The notes under the pieces were generated by a model that searched no databases, had not been told where the DNA came from, and saw nothing but the letters and a program-made list of their open reading frames with translations. From positions 35,825-99,824 of the forward strand of contig NZ_MVHF01000030.1 in NCBI RefSeq assembly GCF_002086485.1: DNA of 64,000 nucleotides, written 5' to 3'. The DNA is from Mycobacterium aquaticum. GTDB taxonomy: Bacteria > Actinomycetota > Actinomycetes > Mycobacteriales > Mycobacteriaceae. Numbering within the stretch: position 1 is the first letter of the stretch; every line of letters starts with the position of its first letter. Below are positions 59,280 to 64,000 of the stretch, in pieces. Position numbers and translations under genes: made by a program.

Positions 59280-60052
59280 CGCTCGGCTCCTCGGGTGCGA
59301 GTGGTGCGCTTTTCGATGTCCTTGTGCGCGGCCTGTTCCGGGGTCAGCTCGACGATCCGCTTGACGAAGATCCCGGGCAGGTGAACCTCGTCGGGGTGCA
59401 GTTCGCCGACCTCGACGACACGCTCGGCCTCGACCACGGTGACCCGCCCCGACATCGCGGCGGGCGGGTTGAAGTTACGGGCGGCGGCGTGGAATTTGCA
59501 GTTGCCCGCCTTGTCCGCGACCGCCGCGCGGATCAGGGCGTAATCGGTGACGATGCCTTCCTCCAGCACCATCTCGGTACCGCCGAACGTACGTACCTCC
59601 TTGGGCGGTGACGCCAGCGCCACGCTGCCGTCGGTGTGGTACCGCCACGGCAGGCCACCGTCGGCGACCATCGTGCCGACCCCCGTCGGCGTGAAAAATG
59701 CGCCGATTCCGCTGCCACCGGCGCGCATTCGCTCGGCGAGCGTGCCCTGCGGGGTGAGTTCGACGGTCAGTTCACCGGCCAGGTACTGACGGGCGAACTC
59801 CTTGTTCTCCCCGACGTAAGAGGCGATGACACGACTGATCCGGCGGGCCTCCAGCAGCAGGCCCAGCCCGGCGCCGTCGACACCGCAGTTGTTGGACACG
59901 ATGGTCAGACCTGCCGCGCCCTGCTGCAGCAGTGCTTCGATGAGAAACCACGGGATTCCGGCGAGGCCGAACCCGCCGACAGCCAGGCTGGCGCCGTCGG
60001 GGATGTCGGCGACCGCGTCTGCGGCCGAGCCGACCACTTTGTCGAGGGTCAT
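59276..60052 (-). CDS. pcaI: 3-oxoadipate CoA-transferase subunit A
   Basis: A 258-residue alpha-type subunit with the glycine-rich CoA loop VGGFGLAGIPWFLIEAL, TIVSNNCGVDGAGLG, and GGSGIGAFFTPTGVGTMVADG. KFHAAARNFNPPAAMSG lies near the C-terminus. It overlaps pcaD and pcaJ by four bases each, indicating tight translational coupling. It completes the CoA-transfer step shared by both aromatic branches. Confidence 0.93.
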   Translation of the reverse strand: MTLDKVVGSAADAVADIPDGASLAVGGFGLAGIPWFLIEALLQQGAAGLTIVSNNCGVDGAGLGLLLEARRISRVIASYVGENKEFARQYLAGELTVELTPQGTLAERMRAGGSGIGAFFTPTGVGTMVADGGLPWRYHTDGSVALASPPKEVRTFGGTEMVLEEGIVTDYALIRAAVADKAGNCKFHAAARNFNPPAAMSGRVTVVEAERVVEVGELHPDEVHLPGIFVKRIVELTPEQAAHKDIEKRTTRTRGAER

Positions 60053-60801
60053 GACTGCTCCAGGTGTGCGATGAGGGCGGGGGTGACGGTGCCGGGCTGT
60101 TCGGCGTTGGCCAGGTGGGCCGCGTGCTCGACGACGAGCAGTTTCGCGTCGGGAATGGCGTTGGCGATCTGCTCGAGCTTGGCCGGCGGGGTGGCCGGGT
60201 CGTCAGCGCCCGCGATGGCCAGCGTCGGTGCGGTGATCGTCGAAAGCTGTTGGCTCAGATCGAGTTGCGCGATGGCTTCGCAGCATCCCGCATACCCCTC
60301 GGCGGGCGTGGCGGCGACCATGGCCTCCCACGGGCCGCGGTCGCCGGAGTAGCCGGGGCTGAACCAGCGGTCGACCACAGCTGCGGCGACCGCGTGGCTG
60401 CCGTCGGACCGGACCAGGGCGGCCCGGTCGGCCCAGGCCTGGGCGGGACGAAGCTCGGCACCGGTGCACAGCAACACCATTCGGGCCACCCGTTCGGGGT
60501 TGCGGGCAGCCAGCCGCATCGCGGTCATGCCACCCAGTGACAATCCGACGATATGCGAGCGCTCGATCCCGAGCCGGTCCAGCAGGACTACGACGTCGTC
60601 GGCGAGATCGTCGATGGTGTACGGCCCTTCGGGCACCGGGGACGCGCCGTGCCCGCGGGTGTCATACCGCACCACGGTGAAATGTTGTTCCAGTTCGGCG
60701 ATCTGGGCATCCCACATGCGATGCGTCGAGCCCAGCGAATTGGACAGCACAACCGCCGGGCCGGATCCGGTCACCACGGCGTGGACGTCAATGGCACTCA
60801 T
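60049..60801 (-). CDS. pcaD: 3-oxoadipate enol-lactonase
   Basis: A 250-residue alpha/beta hydrolase. The nucleophile Ser is in HIVGLSLGGMTAM, the acid is in AGADDPATPP, and the His is in VEHAAHLANAEQP; SNSLGSTHRMWD is the oxyanion region. It hydrolyses the enol-lactone delivered by PcaC or CatC. ATG 60801 (MSAIDVHAVV) overlaps the pcaF stop by ATGA; the in-frame extension to 60849 lies inside pcaF and is rejected. Confidence 0.93.
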   Translation of the reverse strand: MSAIDVHAVVTGSGPAVVLSNSLGSTHRMWDAQIAELEQHFTVVRYDTRGHGASPVPEGPYTIDDLADDVVVLLDRLGIERSHIVGLSLGGMTAMRLAARNPERVARMVLLCTGAELRPAQAWADRAALVRSDGSHAVAAAVVDRWFSPGYSGDRGPWEAMVAATPAEGYAGCCEAIAQLDLSQQLSTITAPTLAIAGADDPATPPAKLEQIANAIPDAKLLVVEHAAHLANAEQPGTVTPALIAHLEQS

Positions 60802-62021
60802 TTGGTCACCTCGAACACCGCCGCCAGGCCCTGTCCCCCACCGATGCACATGGTCTCCAGCACGTACCGGGCGTCACGCCGATGAGCCTCATACGCCGCG
60901 GTGGCCAGGATGCGGGCACCCGTGGCACCGATCGGATGCCCGAGCGAGATGCCGGATCCGTTCGGGTTGAGCCGGTCGTCGAGCGGGTCGACCTTCCATT
61001 CGGCCAGCACGGCGAGCACCTGCGCGGCGAAGGCCTCGTTGAGTTCGATGAGGTCGATGTCGTCGAGGGCCAGCCCGGCGCGGTCCAGCGCCGCGGCGGT
61101 GGCGGTGACCGGACCGAGACCCATCGTCTCAGGGGCACAACCGCTGACTGCCCAGCTACGCAACGCCAACAGCGGTGTCAGTCCCCGCTTTTCGGCCTCG
61201 GCGCGGGTGGTGACCAGGCACATGGCCGCCCCGTCGTTCTGACCGGACGCGTTGCCCGCGGTCACGGTGGCATCAGCGTCGACCCTGCCGCGGATCGCGC
61301 GCAGCGATGCGAGGCTCTCCGCGCTGATGTCGGCCCGCGGATGCTCGTCGCGGTCGACGACGGTGCCGGGCCCACCGCGTTTACCCGGGACGGTGACGGC
61401 GACGAGTTCGTCGGCGAACCGGCCTGCGTCGTGGGCAGCGACGGCCCGGTGATGCGAGCGGGCGGCCAGCTCGTCCTGTTCCTCGCGGGTGATGCGGTAG
61501 TCGCGGCGCAGGTTCTCCGCGGTCTCGATCATTCCACCGGCAACGGGATGACTTGCTCCGCCGGCTGTTTCGCGGGCTCGATCCAGCCGGTCGCGCAGCT
61601 CTATGCCACCTTGGCGCACGCCTGTGCGCAACCCGAGGGCGTAGTGCTCGACGTTGGACATGGATTCGGCACCACCGGCCACCACCAGACGGCCTGCGCC
61701 GGTGGCGACCTGACCCGCGGCGTAGAGCACGGCCTGCAGGCCCGAACCGCAGCGCCGGTCGATCTGCAGACCTGGAACCCCGGTGCCCAGGCCGGCGTCC
61801 AGCGCGGCGATCCGCCCGATGGCCGGGGCCTCGCCGTTGGCGTAGCCGTTGCCAAGGATGACGTCGTCGACGTCGTTCTCGCCGAGCCCGGCGCGACCCG
61901 CGAGCTCCCGCAGCGTCACGGTGGCCAGATCGGCGGCGGTGAGCGCCGCCAGTGCACCGCCCATGCGGCCCACGGGCGTGCGGAGAGGATTGCAGATCAC
62001 CACGTCGGTCGCCGAATTCAT
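60798..62021 (-). CDS. pcaF: 3-oxoadipyl-CoA thiolase
   Basis: A 407-residue thiolase. The nucleophile Cys is in QIDRRCGSGLQAV, the His is in SLGHPIGATGARI, and the second Cys is in METMCIGGGQGLA; LIELNEAFAAQ is intact. It splits 3-oxoadipyl-CoA into succinyl-CoA and acetyl-CoA. It is the first gene of pcaFDIJ, divergent from the LysR gene at 62099. Confidence 0.94.
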   Translation of the reverse strand: MNSATDVVICNPLRTPVGRMGGALAALTAADLATVTLRELAGRAGLGENDVDDVILGNGYANGEAPAIGRIAALDAGLGTGVPGLQIDRRCGSGLQAVLYAAGQVATGAGRLVVAGGAESMSNVEHYALGLRTGVRQGGIELRDRLDRARETAGGASHPVAGGMIETAENLRRDYRITREEQDELAARSHHRAVAAHDAGRFADELVAVTVPGKRGGPGTVVDRDEHPRADISAESLASLRAIRGRVDADATVTAGNASGQNDGAAMCLVTTRAEAEKRGLTPLLALRSWAVSGCAPETMGLGPVTATAAALDRAGLALDDIDLIELNEAFAAQVLAVLAEWKVDPLDDRLNPNGSGISLGHPIGATGARILATAAYEAHRRDARYVLETMCIGGGQGLAAVFEVTK

Positions 62022-62042
62022 ACTTCGACGGTAGGCACCGGG

Positions 62043-62085
62043 ACAGATATTCTGAAATACCTAGATTTGAGTTATTGATATCTGT
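62043..62085. promoter_or_regulatory. Candidate LysR operator in the pcaF-lysR spacer
   Basis: Perfect 8-base arms ACAGATAT and ATATCTGT are separated by 27 bases. Inside lies a second short repeat, AAATACCTAGATTT. The site fills the 77-base divergent spacer. LysR tetramers usually contact two half regions over a span like this. Confidence 0.6.
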
Positions 62086-62098
62086 AACGTCCTAATTC

Positions 62099-62995
62099 GT
62101 GGAGCTGCGTCATCTCCGGTACTTCCGCGCCGTCGGCGAGGAGTTGCATTTCGGGCGGGCCGCCGAACGGCTGCACATCGCCCAGCCGCCGCTGTCGCAG
62201 CAGATCCGTCAGCTCGAACGCGAGCTCGGCGTCCCGCTGCTGACCCGCACAACGCGCAGCGTCGACCTCACCCCGGCCGGGCGCGCCTATCTGCAGCGCA
62301 CCGTCGAGATCCTCGACGCTGTTGACGAGGCAGGCACCCAGGCCCGGCGCATCGCCACGGGAGTCGAGGGCCGCGTGGCGATCGGCTGCGTCGGCTCGGC
62401 CACCTACTCACTGCTCCCCCGCCTGGTGCGCACGCTGGGCGAGTCCCTGCCCGGGGTCGAGGTAAGCGTGCGCGGCGAGATGTTGGCCCCCGCGCAGCTC
62501 AGCGCCCTGCGGGCCGGCGACATCGACCTGGCGCTGCTGCGCCCACCCGTGGACGACGAGGGCCTGGCCACCGAGACCGTGCGCCGAGACCGACTGCTGG
62601 TCGCGCTGCCCGCCGATCATCCGCTGGCCGCGCGCGACGAACTGACCGTCGGCGATCTTCGCAACGACACCTTCGTCGGACATGTGGGGCACGGCCGGTC
62701 CGTGATGAGCAGCCTGGTCGCGACGGTGTGCGCCGACGCCGGGTACACCCCCACCATCCGGCAGGAGGTATCCGAGACCTCGACGCTGATCACCCTGGTC
62801 GCGGCCGGGCTCGGAGTCGCGATCGTGCCCGCCCCCACCGCGGCCCTCGACATCGCCGGGGTCGCCTACGTGCCGCTGGGACCGGACACTCTTGGGGTCG
62901 ACCTGGTGGCCGCGCGCCTGGCGAGCAATCAGTCAGCGGTGATCACCAACGTTCTGGCGGCGCTGCACGGGCTCACCGCTGATCGGCAAGTGTGA
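62099..62995 (+). CDS. LysR-type regulator of pcaFDIJ (CatR-like paralogue)
   Basis: A 298-residue LysR protein starting at GTG 62099. The helix-turn-helix MELRHLRYFRAVGEELHFG to QPPLSQQIRQLERELGVPLL is nearly the same as in the catR-like protein at 37594. It is divergent from pcaF with an operator-like palindrome between, so it probably activates the lower pathway in response to muconate or 3-oxoadipate-type effectors. The effector is inferred, not visible. Confidence 0.9.
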   Translation: MELRHLRYFRAVGEELHFGRAAERLHIAQPPLSQQIRQLERELGVPLLTRTTRSVDLTPAGRAYLQRTVEILDAVDEAGTQARRIATGVEGRVAIGCVGSATYSLLPRLVRTLGESLPGVEVSVRGEMLAPAQLSALRAGDIDLALLRPPVDDEGLATETVRRDRLLVALPADHPLAARDELTVGDLRNDTFVGHVGHGRSVMSSLVATVCADAGYTPTIRQEVSETSTLITLVAAGLGVAIVPAPTAALDIAGVAYVPLGPDTLGVDLVAARLASNQSAVITNVLAALHGLTADRQV

Positions 62996-63029
62996 CCGTC
63001 GGAGGCCGCCCGCCGCATATCGTGGCCCC

Positions 63030-63887
63030 ATGGCAAACACCTCGTTGTCTGGAAAAACCATGTTCATCTCCGGCGCCAGCCGCGGCATCGGCCTGGCGAT
63101 CGCCAAGCGGGCCGCCGCCGACGGCGCCAATATCGCGCTGGTCGCCAAGACCGCCGAACCTCATCCCAAGCTCGAAGGCACGATCTACACCGCGGCCAAG
63201 GAGATCGAGGAGGCCGGTGGCCAGGCTCTGCCGATCGTCGGAGACGTTCGCGACGGCGACTCGGTGGCCGCCGCGGTCGCTGCCGCCGTCGAGCAGTTCG
63301 GTGGCATCGATCTCTGCGTCAACAACGCCTCGGCCATCAACCTCGGCTCGATCGAAGAGGTGCCGCTCAAGCGCTTCGACCTGATGAACGGTATCCAGAT
63401 CCGCGGCACCTACGCCGTGTCACAAGCCTGCATCCCGCACATGAAAGGCCGGGAGAATCCGCACATCCTCACCCTCTCGCCGCCCATCCGCCTGGAGTCC
63501 GAGTGGCTCAAGCCCACCGCCTACATGATGGCCAAGTTCGGGATGACATTGTGCGCGTTGGGTATTGCCGAAGAGATGCGCGAAGCCGGCATCGCGTCCA
63601 ACACGTTGTGGCCGCGCACCCTGGTGGCCACCGCCGCGGTGCAGAACCTGCTCGGCGGTGACGAGGCGATGGCCCGGGCCCGCAAACCCGCCGTCTACGC
63701 CGACGCGGCCTACGCGGTCTTCACCCAGGACGCCCGCGAATACACCGGCCAGAGCCTGCTGTGCGAAGACGTGCTGCTCGCCAGCGGCGTCACCGACCTC
63801 TCGGTGTACGACTGTGTTCCCGGCTCGGACCTCGGCGTGGACCTGTGGGTCGACACGCCCAACCCTCCGGGCTACGTCCAGCCCTGA
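63030..63887 (+). CDS. SDR-family oxidoreductase (HSDL2-like)
   Basis: A 285-residue short-chain dehydrogenase. The nucleotide motif is ISGASRGIGLAIAKRAA. CVNNASAINLG follows, and the catalytic Tyr-x3-Lys is in TAYMMAKFGM. The usual catalytic Ser region reads LTLSPPIR. The EEIEEAGGQALPIVGDVRD block and overall length resemble HSDL2-type proteins. The substrate is unknown. It lies 34 bases after the LysR gene on the same strand. Confidence 0.9.
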   Translation: MANTSLSGKTMFISGASRGIGLAIAKRAAADGANIALVAKTAEPHPKLEGTIYTAAKEIEEAGGQALPIVGDVRDGDSVAAAVAAAVEQFGGIDLCVNNASAINLGSIEEVPLKRFDLMNGIQIRGTYAVSQACIPHMKGRENPHILTLSPPIRLESEWLKPTAYMMAKFGMTLCALGIAEEMREAGIASNTLWPRTLVATAAVQNLLGGDEAMARARKPAVYADAAYAVFTQDAREYTGQSLLCEDVLLASGVTDLSVYDCVPGSDLGVDLWVDTPNPPGYVQP

Positions 63888-64000
63888 TCGTCACCGCCGA
63901 CTGGCCAGTTCGAGCACGCCCATCGGGTTGTTGCGAAATTGAGCGGTTGATCGGGGGCTTCGGTATGTCTTACCGGGGGTCGGGGGTGGTGGCCGCGATG

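Noticed and set aside
60802..60849. N-terminal extension of PcaD
   Set aside because: It lies inside the end of pcaF, and the ATGA overlap at 60801 is the usual coupling arrangement.
63888..64000. Possible start of a gene or insertion sequence at the right edge (ATG at 63965)
   Set aside because: Only 12 codons are inside the window and no terminal repeat or motif can be recognised.
1..64000. tRNA, rRNA, CRISPR arrays, riboswitches, prophage genes or transposases
   Set aside because: None were seen: no cloverleaf-type arms, spaced direct repeats, or integrase/transposase proteins.

Overview
This is a GC-rich actinobacterial chromosome segment whose gene order matches the mycobacterial core. 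From left to right it follows the Mycobacterium tuberculosis order Rv3207c-Rv3216, then Rv3218-Rv3221c, rshA, sigH and Rv3224A/B (recalled from memory, not searched). The enzyme load points to a free-living, fast-growing Mycolicibacterium-type saprophyte.

Layout. 0-10.8 kb is core: DUF3152, TetR, DUF3107, an MmpS-like protein, a ferritin-like protein, rhlE, a beta-propeller lipoprotein-like protein, PP2C phosphatase/ParA, gpm2, entC and a GNAT acetyltransferase. 10.8-18 kb is a GntR-controlled catabolic locus: amidase, APC permease, small protein, YhfX-like PLP enzyme and aldehyde dehydrogenase. It carries three near-identical operators. 18-21 kb holds a second, E. coli-type ilvD and a MmyB-like regulator. 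20.8-29.4 kb is a complete quinate/shikimate-to-protocatechuate-to-carboxymuconolactone segment: aroQ, quiC, tetR, quinate/shikimate dehydrogenase, transporter, pcaHGBC. 29.4-35.3 kb returns to core: VanY-like peptidase, lipid kinase, whiB1, pdtaS, TB7.3, bL37, rshA, sigH, ybaK. 35.3-43.2 kb is the catechol/benzoate branch (catR-catBAC divergent from benAB and a three-part benC-FCD-benD fusion). 43-52 kb is an acyl-CoA module (DUF35, thiolase-like, two acyl-CoA dehydrogenases, tandem CaiB) with LysR, YchJ and an alcohol dehydrogenase. 52-58.6 kb carries the Pnkp/Hen1 RNA-repair operon and a large LuxR-type regulator. 58.6-63.9 kb has the lower beta-ketoadipate operon pcaFDIJ with its divergent LysR, then an SDR.

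Together the window encodes both branches of the beta-ketoadipate pathway. Quinate/shikimate go through protocatechuate and benzoate through catechol. Both meet at 3-oxoadipate enol-lactone and finish through PcaD, PcaIJ and PcaF. The pathway is split into three blocks separated by core regulators and an RNA-repair system.

The least explained parts are the BenC-FCD-BenD fusion, the GntR locus and the DUF35/thiolase-like/ACAD/CaiB module. No tRNA, rRNA, CRISPR array or complete insertion sequence was seen, and no gene-free gap exceeds 300 bases.
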